In this document: in pieces, positions 1-7,136 of the stretch
Layout of the letters: each line of letters starts with the position of its first letter
How positions within the stretch are numbered: position 1 is the first letter of the stretch
Origin: Algiphilus sp.
Lineage (GTDB): Bacteria; Pseudomonadota; Gammaproteobacteria; Nevskiales; Nevskiaceae
Length of the DNA stretch: 31,801 bases
NCBI RefSeq assembly: GCF_023145115.1
Contig: NZ_JAGLEJ010000047.1
Span: forward strand, 1-31,801
Direction of reading: 5' to 3'
Program-made: the position numbers and the translations under genes
Notes under the pieces: generated by a model
Databases searched by the model: none
What the model was told of the DNA's origin: nothing
The model's input: the letters and a program-made list of their open reading frames with translations, nothing else

Positions 1-2
1 TC

Positions 3-282
3 AATCGGCTGTCGGTGCTGGATCCACCCCGGCCCGTCCGGCGCTACGCCTGGGACCGGCCCGGCCAGATGCTGCACCTGGATGTGAAGAAGCTCGGGCG
101 TTTTCACCGTCCGGGCCATCGCGTCACCGACAGCCGGCGCCTGAACTCGCGCGGGGCGGGCTGGGATTACGTCCACGTCGCCGTCGACGATGCCTCCCGG
201 CTGGCGCTGAGCACCGTGCATGCCGACGAAACCGGCCGCAGCGCGTGCCGGGCGCTCATCCAGGCCATCTGGTGGGTTTACA
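3..282 (+). pseudogene. IS481-family transposase fragment, truncated at both ends
   Basis: The reading frame is open from the first bases of the window and translates to the middle of an IS481-type DDE transposase. It shows the NRLS-LDP-RPVRRY linker, the HLDVKKLGRF block carrying the first catalytic Asp, the GHRVT segment and the YVHVAVDDASRLA block. Similarity stops near position 275, just after RALIQAI. The MTDNG block with the second catalytic Asp and the later Glu are absent, so the product cannot be an active transposase. The frame runs on to 458 but is then antisense to the regulator gene and no longer resembles a transposase. The N-terminal helix-turn-helix part may lie upstream of the window. 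No inverted repeat could be assigned with confidence. Family assignment rests on recognised motifs; the exact 3' junction is approximate. Confidence 0.8.
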
Positions 283-285
283 CAC

Positions 286-957
286 CTAGCCGGCGCCTTC
301 CTCATGCCAGGCGCCCGCCCCCAGTAAGATCAGCCGGATGCGCTCGACGAGAGCGTCGAACAGCCGTTCGCGCTCGCGCTCGGACAGATCGTCGTCGAGC
401 AGATCGCCGGCCGCGTCCAGCATGGTCGCCACCACCAGATCGCAGACCAGTCGCATGACGCGCGGCGGCAGGTGCGCGAGGAAATCCAGCGCGCGCAGGT
501 CCTCGGCCATGTCCTCGGAGAAGCGGCTGACCTCGCGCCGGATCGCATCGCGCACGCGCGCCGGACCGTTCAGGCGCTCACCGGCGATGAAGCGCATGTG
601 CAGCCGGTGTGCGCGCAAATACTCGACGTAGATCCCGACCGAATGGCGGATGATGTCGCGCGCCGGCAGATCGTCGCGGCGCGCCTCGCGCAGCAGGCGG
701 CGCAGGGTCAGGCCGCCCTCCTCCACTAGCGCCAGGCCGAGATCCTCCATGTCGCGGAAGTGCCGGTAGAAGGCGGTGGGCACCACTCCGGCGGCGCGCG
801 CCACCTCGCGCAGCCCCAGGCTGCCGAAGCCGCGCCCGTCGGCCACCAGTTCGAGCGCGGCCTGCATCAGGCGCTCGCGCGTCGGCGTGCGCTGCTCGCG
901 CGCGTCGCGCATGCGCTCGAGCGACGAGCGCCGGCTGCGGTGCTTGCGCTCGGTCAT
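286..957 (-). CDS. TetR-family transcriptional regulator, FabR-like
   Basis: This is a 223-aa DNA-binding repressor. The helix-turn-helix lies at about residues 47-68 (SLGLREVARAAGVVPTAFYR), followed by HFRDMEDLGLALVEEGG. That block closely matches E. coli FabR, which represses unsaturated fatty acid synthesis genes and is about 215 aa. The C-terminal two thirds would be the ligand and dimer domain. The ATG at 957 was chosen because coding continues upstream only into sequence antisense to the neighbouring gene; an internal Met at residue 16 (912) is an alternative start. The gene is divergent from the 341-aa hypothetical gene, and an imperfect palindrome lies between them, which suggests autoregulation and control of that neighbour. 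Its 3' end lies about 10 nt from the transposase remnant but looks intact. The FabR-like family call is firm; the actual regulon is inference. Confidence 0.85.
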   Translation of the reverse strand: MTERKHRSRRSSLERMRDAREQRTPTRERLMQAALELVADGRGFGSLGLREVARAAGVVPTAFYRHFRDMEDLGLALVEEGGLTLRRLLREARRDDLPARDIIRHSVGIYVEYLRAHRLHMRFIAGERLNGPARVRDAIRREVSRFSEDMAEDLRALDFLAHLPPRVMRLVCDLVVATMLDAAGDLLDDDLSERERERLFDALVERIRLILLGAGAWHEEGAG

Positions 958-1052
958 GGCCTGTGAGGACGGTCGTTCACGTCTCGCCGCGTTCCGTGTT
1001 CCGCTGTAGAAGAGAGCTCTGCCGAGCCGGTTGACCGGCGCGCGCACCGCCG

Positions 1053-1068
1053 GTGAACATATGTGCAC
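1053..1068. promoter_or_regulatory. Candidate TetR/FabR-type operator palindrome
   Basis: GTGAACATATGTGCAC is a 16-nt inverted repeat with a single mismatched pair (A at 1056 against G at 1065). It sits between the divergent regulator and the 341-aa gene. Its size and position are typical of a TetR-family operator. It overlaps the possible -10 element of the regulator promoter, which would allow autorepression. Binding is inference. Confidence 0.45.
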
Positions 1069-1085
1069 ACCAGGCCCGAACGCAA
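1056..1085 (-). promoter_or_regulatory. Candidate promoter of the TetR-family gene
   Basis: On the minus strand a TTGCGT-like -35 (1085-1080) and a TATGTT -10 (1061-1056) are separated by 18 nt and point towards the regulator, whose start is about 100 nt downstream. The -10 lies inside the palindrome at 1053-1068. Match quality is moderate in a GC-rich background. Confidence 0.3.
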
Positions 1086-1167
1086 CCGGACTCCCGCCAT
1101 GATACCTGCCCCCTCCCGCAACGCCGCCCGGCCGCACGGCGACGGCGCCACGCGCTAGGCTCCCGCC

Positions 1168-2193
1168 ATGCCCGACCCCGCCCCGCCCGCCGACTGCATC
1201 GCCGCCCGCGCGCTCGACGCGCACGTTGCGTGGATCCTGGACCGCGCTGCCGACGGCCCTGCGCTCGACGCCTGGCTGGTCGACACCGTCGACACGCTGC
1301 TGGCCCATGCCGAAACCCTGACGCTGGCCGAGGCGGTGTCGTGCGAGCAGGTCACGGAGACGGCGCTGCGCTACGCCGCCGACCTGCCGCTCACCGGCGG
1401 CATCCCGGAGCTCATCTGCGCGGTCGCGCGCGCCCTGCGCGATCAGCCCGCGCTGGCCGACGCGTGCATCGGCGATCTGGTGCCGGATGACGCCATACGG
1501 ACCTTCATCGCGAAGATCAGCGAGCTGCACGGCCTGCGCGCCGGCGCGGTCGCCGAGCTGCACCGGAGCGACGCGGTACGCGGGCTGGTGGCCACGCTCT
1601 GCCTGCACGCGCTGCGCGGCTGGATCGGCGAGGCCGCAGGCCGCGCCGGCCGCCTCGGCGCACTCGGTCAGCGCCTGCCGGCCACCGTCCGGGACGCCTT
1701 CGACCTGATCTTGGCACGCGCCGCCGAGCAGGCCGGCGACGGCGCGGCCGGTCTGCCGGAGTACCTGCTGCGGCACATCGACGACCACGCGCTGCAGGAC
1801 GCACTGGAAACGTTCTGGGATCGCCTTGCCGAGATGCCCGTAGCACCCCTGCGCGAGGGGTTGGGCGACGATGACATCGAGGATTTCGCCGCGCTCGCCT
1901 ACGGCTACTGGCAATCGCTGCGCGATCATCCGACCTACCGCGCGATGATCGCGCGCGGCGTCGACGCGGTGTTCGAGCGCTACGGCGACACGCCGCTGCG
2001 TGCGCTGCTCGTCGACCTCGGCGTCGACCGCGCCATGATGCTGCACGAGGCGCGGCACTACGCCCCTTCGGTGCTCGCGGTGCTGCACGACCGCGGGATC
2101 CTGGAAGCGATCGTCCGGGCGCAGCTCGCCCCCTTCTATGCCTCGGACGCATTCGCCGGCGCCGTCGGCGGGGGCACCGCGACCACGCGCTGA
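1168..2193 (+). CDS. Hypothetical protein, 341 aa, divergent from the FabR-like regulator
   Basis: I do not recognise this protein family. The product is 341 aa, rich in Ala, Leu, Asp and Arg, with no signal peptide and no clear membrane segment. It is therefore probably a soluble, largely helical cytoplasmic protein. A segment around residues 60-110 (ALRYAADLPLTGG and following) and the acidic C-terminal half show no catalytic signature that I can name. Codon third positions are strongly GC as in the neighbouring genes, which supports a real gene. The ATG at 1168 lacks a strong ribosome binding site, with only a weak AGG upstream. Head-to-head arrangement with the FabR-like regulator and the shared palindrome suggests that this gene is the regulator's target. 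A role in lipid or fatty acid handling is only a guess from that context. Confidence 0.7.
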   Translation: MPDPAPPADCIAARALDAHVAWILDRAADGPALDAWLVDTVDTLLAHAETLTLAEAVSCEQVTETALRYAADLPLTGGIPELICAVARALRDQPALADACIGDLVPDDAIRTFIAKISELHGLRAGAVAELHRSDAVRGLVATLCLHALRGWIGEAAGRAGRLGALGQRLPATVRDAFDLILARAAEQAGDGAAGLPEYLLRHIDDHALQDALETFWDRLAEMPVAPLREGLGDDDIEDFAALAYGYWQSLRDHPTYRAMIARGVDAVFERYGDTPLRALLVDLGVDRAMMLHEARHYAPSVLAVLHDRGILEAIVRAQLAPFYASDAFAGAVGGGTATTR

Positions 2194-2228
2194 GGTCCTC
2201 CATCCGCTTCGTGGCATGCTTCGCCGCC

Positions 2229-2975
2229 ATGTCACAGGCCGTTCACAGTCCCGAGGCGTCAGCGATTGCCGAATCCGGCTATGTCTTCGTGCCGGCGGCG
2301 GCGCTGTACGCGACGCTGAACGCCTTCGGCGCGGACGATGCCGCCTGGCGTCGCTTCGCGGACAGCTGGCATCGCATGCCGGTGGATCGCTTCATGGCGG
2401 ATGGCGGACGCTACCGGCGGCGCCGGCACGCGACGCTGCGCGCGGGCGCCGACGGCCGATGGGCGCGCCTGCCGCAGCAGCCTCACTACCAGAGCCGCGA
2501 CTACAACCCGCTCAACGGCGGTGTGCAGCGCTGGTTCTCGCCGGTGGACCCGGTGGTGATCGACAACCCGGCCACCGCGGCCCTCCTGAACCTGAGCGCG
2601 CGGACCTTCGGCGCTCTCGCCCCGGAGGTGGACCCCTGGCACGTGGAACTGCACCAGTTCCGCATCGAGGCCGCACCCGACCGCGAGGGCCAGCCCACGC
2701 CGGAAGGGGTCCACCGCGACGGCGTCGACTACGTGCTGGTCACGCTGATCGCGCGCCAGAATGTCTCCGAGGGCAGCACCCACATCCGCCACGCCGACGG
2801 CACCGAGCTCGGCGCCTTCACGCTGGCGGCGCCCGGCGACACGGTGCTGCTGGACGACCGGCGCGTGCTGCACGGCGTCACGCCTATCCATCCGCTCGAC
2901 CCCGCACGCCCCGCCTATCGCGACGCCCTGGTCATCACCTTCGCGCGACGGCCGCCCGGCGACGCGCCGTCCTGA
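2229..2975 (+). CDS. 2-oxoglutarate/Fe(II)-dependent dioxygenase family protein (2OG-Fe_Oxy_2 type)
   Basis: The product is about 248 aa and probably a cytosolic hydroxylase that uses 2-oxoglutarate, O2 and Fe(II). The iron-binding facial triad can be read as His162-x-Asp164 in GVHRDGVDYV and His215 in VLHGVTPI. Arg231 in the YRDALVITF strand is the likely 2-oxoglutarate anchor. Length and motif spacing match the family that contains the L-isoleucine 4-hydroxylase IDO and related free amino acid hydroxylases; the substrate here is unknown. The ATG at 2229 is used for the start; an ATG at 2211 would add six residues, and neither has a convincing ribosome binding site. The gene follows the 341-aa hypothetical gene by 35 nt on the same strand and may be co-transcribed with it. 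Confidence 0.82.
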   Translation: MSQAVHSPEASAIAESGYVFVPAAALYATLNAFGADDAAWRRFADSWHRMPVDRFMADGGRYRRRRHATLRAGADGRWARLPQQPHYQSRDYNPLNGGVQRWFSPVDPVVIDNPATAALLNLSARTFGALAPEVDPWHVELHQFRIEAAPDREGQPTPEGVHRDGVDYVLVTLIARQNVSEGSTHIRHADGTELGAFTLAAPGDTVLLDDRRVLHGVTPIHPLDPARPAYRDALVITFARRPPGDAPS

Positions 2976-3003
2976 CGCCCCTCTCCGCAATTTTCACTAC
3001 ATC

Positions 3004-3026
3004 CCGCGGTTGGCGCACAGCCGCGG
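3004..3026 (+). terminator. Hairpin after the dioxygenase gene, possible terminator
   Basis: CCGCGGTTG and CAGCCGCGG form a 9-bp stem with one G-T pair and a 5-nt loop, starting 29 nt after the dioxygenase stop codon. No T-run follows on the plus strand, so intrinsic termination is uncertain. Confidence 0.3.
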
Positions 3027-3093
3027 CGCCTGTGTAGGATTCGTGACAGTCGCGTGACAGGCACGCGAACACAACGACAACAGCGGGGAGACG

Positions 3094-5922
3094 ATGGAAC
3101 AGGGGAATGCGGGCCGCCCGGTGTGCGGCCGTCGGTGGCTGTGGATATCCCTCGTGGCACTGGCCGCGGCGGGGTGCGGTTCGAGCGAGCCGCCGCGGGA
3201 CGGCGCCGGCACTCCGGGGACGCCGGGCGAGGATCCGCCACTGCGCGAGGACAGTCTCGACCCGCAGATCGCCGATGCCGTCTCCGATGCCGAGCGCCGC
3301 GGCTGCGACTTCCTCGATCCGGCCTACTGCCAGTTCCCCTGGCCCAGCGACGCGCTCACCGTCGCCGATGACAGCACCGTCACCGGTCGGCGACTGAACC
3401 TCGACGTCGCGGGCATGCCGATGAACATCGTCGGCATCCCGGTCAATCCGGCCGCGTGGAATGTCGACGACGGCTTCTCGCCCGGGCAGATGATGCTCAC
3501 CCATGTGCCGGACCTCGACCTGGCCGCAACCGGCGCCGCCCCGGTGACGGACATCGAGGCCTCGCTGGAGGCCGACGCACCGGTGCTGATCATCGATGCC
3601 GCCACCGGCGAGCGCCACCCGGTCTGGGTCGAGATCGACAGCAGCGAGACCGCCGCCACGCCGGTATGCGACCTCGCACCGGGCCTCAACGAGCTGCTCG
3701 CGCTGGTCGGTGACGCACCGGACGCGCTGGGCGCCCTGCTGGGCGCGGTCAGCGACGGCTGCGGCGCGCTGCTGGCGCCGATCTTCTCGGTGCTGGGCGA
3801 GGTCCTCGACGGCAGCGGCCTGCTGCCCAACAATGCCTTCAAGGTCGACCCGCCGGCTCTGATCCTGCGCCCCGGCGAGAACTTCGTGGAAGGCCACCGC
3901 TACATCGTGGCGATGCGCAACCTGCGCGACGCCGATGGCGCGCTGCTGGAAGCGCCGTCGCAGTTCCGCGTCTTCCGCGACCGCCACGTCAGCGACCTCG
4001 ATACGGTCAACGCCCGGCGCGAGCACATGGAGAACCTTTTCGACACCCTGTCCGCCAGTGGCGTCGCGCGCGACGAGCTCTACCTGGCGTGGGACTTCAC
4101 GGTGCGCAGCGCCCGGAGCACGGCGGAGCCGGTGCTGGCGATGCGCGAGGAGGCCCTCGGCATGCTCGACGGCGGCGCACCGGCGTTCGAGATCGTATCG
4201 GTCGAGGACTTCGACGAGGGCGACAGCATCCGCCGCATCGAGGGCCGCATGACGGTCCCCAACTACCTCAACCTGCCCGACGGGCTGTGCGACAACACGC
4301 CGCTCCTGAGCGATCTGGCCGACTACTGCGCCATCGTCGAAGGCACCGTGGGGGCGCTGCAGGCCACCGAGGTGCCGGTCATCGCGGACGCCGCCGGCGG
4401 CATTGCCGAGGGCCTGCAGCTGGTGCTGCGCGACCTCGGCCAGCTGCCGCTTTCCCGCCTGAACTACGGCATCCCGCGCGCGGCCACGCCGCAGATCAAC
4501 CCGCTGCAGCCGACGCAGGAGTACCGCTTCCAGTGCGAGATCCCGCGCACCGCCATCGGAGACTTCGGGGATGCGGCGACCTGGGTGCGCCCCGCGACGC
4601 CGCTGATGTACGGACACGGCCTGCTCGGCGGCAAGGGCGAGGTCGGCGGCAGCAGCACCGAGCGCCTGCGCGAGCTCAACCTCATGCACTGCGCCATCGA
4701 CTGGATCGGCATGGCGACCCGCGACGTGCCCAGCACCCTGCTCATCCTGCTCGAGATCGGGCAGTTCGCCAGCCTCACCGACCGCCTCCAGCAGGGCGTG
4801 ATCAACTGGCACTACCTGGCGCGACTGCTCAAGCATCCCGACGGACTGGCCAGCGATCCGGCCTTCCGGAGCGCCGACGGCCGGCCGGTCATCACCAGCG
4901 AGCGCGTGGTCTACGACGGCAACAGTCAGGGCGGCATCCTCGGCGGACCGGTGATCGCGACCTCCACCGATATCACGCGCGGGTCGCTCGGCGTGCCCGG
5001 CATGAACTACTCGACCCTGCTCCGCCGCAGCGTCGACTTCGACCCCTACGGCACCTTCTTCTACGCCGCCTATCCGAACAGCTTCGACCAGTCCTTCCTG
5101 CTGTCGCTTATCAACAATCTCTGGGACCGCGGCGAGAACAACGGTTTCGCGCGCGACATCCGCGAGCCGGACCGCTACACGGCGCTTGGCTATCCGACGC
5201 CCGACCACGAGGTCCTGCTGCACGTCGCCTTCGGCGATCACCAGGTCGCCGACGTGTCGGCCGAGGTCATGAACCGCACCCTCGGCGGCAGCGTCCATCG
5301 TCCCGGCGTCGAGGACGGCCGCCACAGCAACGTCAACCCCTACTGGGGCATGCCGGCGGCCGTGGACGGATCCGGCGGCAGCGCGCTGGTGGTGTGGGAC
5401 ATCGGGCCGGTCGACAACGCCTTCAACGACGGCACTGCCACCGCGCCGATTACCAACACCCCGCCGCGCGACGGCCGCGACCCCCACGGCGATCCACGCA
5501 AGGAGGTGAGCAGCGCCATCCAGCGCTACGACTTCCTGCTGGACGGGCGCTTCACCAACGTCTGCGGACCGCGGCCCTGCTTCGCGCGCGACTATGTGTC
5601 CGAGGCCGTGGCCAGCGGCAGCGCCGGCAATGTCGTCCCGCTGGTGCGCGCGCCCGGTCCGGCCAGCGCCGCCGCCGGCGGCTCCGCCCGCGTGTTTGCG
5701 ATCGCGGCCGACCCCGACCGTGACCCGCTGACCTACGCCTGGTCGGTCGCGGGTGGCGGCGACTGCGTCGCCGGGCTCGCCGATGCCGACCAGCCGGCGG
5801 CCACCGTCACGCTGGCGGCCGGCTGCGACGGCTCGGCAGTGACCATGGAGATCGTCGTCGGGGACGGCCGCGGCGGCGAGGCCGTCGCCACCACGCGGAT
5901 CGAGATCACCGCGGCGCCGTGA
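3094..5922 (+). CDS. Large secreted lipoprotein with an alpha/beta-hydrolase (esterase/lipase-like) core and C-terminal Ig/PKD-like domain
   Basis: The product is 942 aa. It starts with a basic, then hydrophobic signal ending in AAGC, so Cys28 is the likely lipidated residue and the protein is probably outer-membrane anchored or surface-exposed. The core holds an esterase-type nucleophile elbow, DGNSQGGILGG, with Ser611. Upstream is YGHGLLGGKGEVGG, which may form the oxyanion region. Downstream is FGDHQVAD, with Asp715 and His716, a plausible source of acid and base residues. Residues from about 855 to the end (DPDRDPLTYAWSV and following) look like a PKD or cadherin-type beta-sandwich. Similar large lipoproteins are annotated as extracellular lipases or hypothetical proteins in marine gammaproteobacteria; the substrate is unknown. 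GGGGAG three bases before the ATG supports the start. The gene is monocistronic by spacing. Confidence 0.7.
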   Translation: MEQGNAGRPVCGRRWLWISLVALAAAGCGSSEPPRDGAGTPGTPGEDPPLREDSLDPQIADAVSDAERRGCDFLDPAYCQFPWPSDALTVADDSTVTGRRLNLDVAGMPMNIVGIPVNPAAWNVDDGFSPGQMMLTHVPDLDLAATGAAPVTDIEASLEADAPVLIIDAATGERHPVWVEIDSSETAATPVCDLAPGLNELLALVGDAPDALGALLGAVSDGCGALLAPIFSVLGEVLDGSGLLPNNAFKVDPPALILRPGENFVEGHRYIVAMRNLRDADGALLEAPSQFRVFRDRHVSDLDTVNARREHMENLFDTLSASGVARDELYLAWDFTVRSARSTAEPVLAMREEALGMLDGGAPAFEIVSVEDFDEGDSIRRIEGRMTVPNYLNLPDGLCDNTPLLSDLADYCAIVEGTVGALQATEVPVIADAAGGIAEGLQLVLRDLGQLPLSRLNYGIPRAATPQINPLQPTQEYRFQCEIPRTAIGDFGDAATWVRPATPLMYGHGLLGGKGEVGGSSTERLRELNLMHCAIDWIGMATRDVPSTLLILLEIGQFASLTDRLQQGVINWHYLARLLKHPDGLASDPAFRSADGRPVITSERVVYDGNSQGGILGGPVIATSTDITRGSLGVPGMNYSTLLRRSVDFDPYGTFFYAAYPNSFDQSFLLSLINNLWDRGENNGFARDIREPDRYTALGYPTPDHEVLLHVAFGDHQVADVSAEVMNRTLGGSVHRPGVEDGRHSNVNPYWGMPAAVDGSGGSALVVWDIGPVDNAFNDGTATAPITNTPPRDGRDPHGDPRKEVSSAIQRYDFLLDGRFTNVCGPRPCFARDYVSEAVASGSAGNVVPLVRAPGPASAAAGGSARVFAIAADPDRDPLTYAWSVAGGGDCVAGLADADQPAATVTLAAGCDGSAVTMEIVVGDGRGGEAVATTRIEITAAP

Positions 5923-5944
5923 CGGCGGCCCTGCGCGGGCGCGG

Positions 5945-5962
5945 TGAGCGGGGCACCGCTCA
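5945..5962 (+). terminator. Hairpin downstream of the lipoprotein gene
   Basis: TGAGCGG and CCGCTCA form a perfect 7-bp stem with a GGCA loop, 22 nt after the lipoprotein stop codon. No T-tract follows, so it may be a weak terminator or an mRNA 3'-end stabiliser. The same gap also holds a perfect 20-nt palindrome at 6035-6054. Confidence 0.35.
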
Positions 5963-6071
5963 TCCGCGTCGGCGCACCGGCGATCCCGCAAGCGTCGCCG
6001 TGCCGGAACGCTCGTAGCGTCGCGGCCACCGCTCATCGGCGCCGCGGCGCCGATACCCGAACCGCCATTCA

Positions 6072-6104
6072 TGGTGGGATCCAGGCATCCACCGGATCCC
6101 GCCA
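6072..6104 (+). repeat. Inverted repeat covering the start of the 91-aa gene
   Basis: TGGTGGGATCC (6072-6082) and GGATCCCGCCA (6094-6104) are inverted copies with a single G-T mismatch, separated by 11 nt. The right arm ends on the A of the presumed ATG at 6104. In RNA the hairpin would occlude the initiation region. Confidence 0.5.
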
Positions 6105-6379
6105 TGACCCGCGTCTCGCACCTCAGCCGCAGCACCACCGACCGCAGCCTCTCCCGCCCCCAGCGCGACATCGCCGCTGCCGAGCAGGCCCTCATCGACG
6201 CCCTCGCCGACGCCGACTACTCGCGCAGTGTCAGCGCGCTCGCCGAGCTGCGACTGAGCCTGCGCGAAGCCGATGCCTCGGAGTCCGCGCTCGGCCCGGC
6301 ACGCCATGCCGTCGAGGCACTGGCCGAGACGCTGCACGCCGACCACCGCATCGCGATCGACACCCGACTCGCTGCCTAG
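6104..6379 (+). CDS. Small hypothetical protein, 91 aa
   Basis: This is a short frame with nearly every codon ending in G or C, as in the confirmed genes around it, and with a plausible helical protein composition: many Ala, Leu, Arg and Glu, no Cys, no membrane segment. The segment from about residue 23 onward (RDIAAAEQALIDALADADYS) looks like an amphipathic helix. I do not recognise a family. The ATG at 6104 is preferred over one at 6071, which would add residues of non-coding character. There is no clear ribosome binding site, and the start lies in a strong inverted repeat. It is convergent with cobS: the two stop codons share the CTAG at 6376-6379. It could be a lineage-specific gene or, less likely, a chance frame. 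Confidence 0.5.
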   Translation: MTRVSHLSRSTTDRSLSRPQRDIAAAEQALIDALADADYSRSVSALAELRLSLREADASESALGPARHAVEALAETLHADHRIAIDTRLAA

Positions 6380-7134
6380 TTCAGCGCCGCACTCGCCGCC
6401 AGCAGCGCCGCGACCTCGACCAGCTCGAGCAGGGCCCCGGCCGTGTCGCCGCTGGTACCGCCGAGCCAGCGCATCAACCCCTGGCGCCAGGCCAGCGCCG
6501 CGACGCTGGACACGCCCACCGTGAGCAGCGCCGCCAACGCCCCCATGGTCACCCCGACCGCCAGCAACGCCAGCACGGCTGCGCCCGCACTCACCAGCAG
6601 CGCCTCGCGACGCGACGCATGCCGTGCCATCACCGCACCCAGCCCGCGGGCATTGAGATAGGGCGTCGTCACCAGCAGGACGGGCATTGCGGCCCGCCCG
6701 AGGAGCGGCGCCACGATCAGCACCGCCCAGGCATCAGCCACCAGAAGGCCGACCAGCGCCGAGAACTTGGCGAGCAGCAGCACCACCAGCGCCACCGCGC
6801 CGGCGGCGCCGGTGTGCGGGTCGCGCATGATGCGCAACGCGCGCGCGCGATCACCGCCACCGCCCAGCCAGCCGTCCGCGGTATCGGCCACCCCGTCGAG
6901 ATGAAGCGCGCCGGAGGCTGCCACCCAGACCGCCAGCAACAGCGCCGCCGCGGGCATCGGCGGCAGCGCCGCGTCCAGCGCCAGACCGACGAGCGCCAGC
7001 GTCAGCCCCATCGCCATGCCGACCAGCGGATAGCACAGCAGTGCACGGGCCTGGTCGGCCGGACCCGGCACCTCCGGCAGCCGCACGGGCACGCTGGTGA
7101 GGAACTGCACGGCGATCAGGAAGGGGCGCAGCAT
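6376..7134 (-). CDS. cobS: Adenosylcobinamide-GDP ribazoletransferase (cobalamin-5'-phosphate synthase)
   Basis: CobS joins adenosylcobinamide-GDP to alpha-ribazole or its phosphate, the last assembly step of the cobalamin nucleotide loop, at the inner membrane. The 252-aa product is very hydrophobic with about six membrane segments. It carries the family motif LHLDGVADTADGW at about residues 78-89, whose Asp residues bind Mg2+, and FLTSVPV near the N-terminus. It is the last gene of the cobalamin operon, two bases after cobT. No alpha-ribazole phosphatase gene lies next to it, unlike in several other cobalamin clusters, so that dephosphorylation must be encoded elsewhere. Identification is firm. 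Confidence 0.95.
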   Translation of the reverse strand: MLRPFLIAVQFLTSVPVRLPEVPGPADQARALLCYPLVGMAMGLTLALVGLALDAALPPMPAAALLLAVWVAASGALHLDGVADTADGWLGGGGDRARALRIMRDPHTGAAGAVALVVLLLAKFSALVGLLVADAWAVLIVAPLLGRAAMPVLLVTTPYLNARGLGAVMARHASRREALLVSAGAAVLALLAVGVTMGALAALLTVGVSSVAALAWRQGLMRWLGGTSGDTAGALLELVEVAALLAASAALN

Positions 7135-7136
7135 GC

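Noticed and set aside
958..2235. N-terminal extension of the FabR-like regulator through the 341-aa gene
   Set aside because: The TetR domain starts normally near 957 and the extension is antisense to the divergent gene, with shadow composition.
2935..6195. Long minus-strand open frame opposite the lipoprotein gene
   Set aside because: The plus strand encodes a protein with a lipobox, hydrolase motifs and a ribosome binding site; the minus-strand frame has only low-complexity Gly/Arg/Val/Asp composition.
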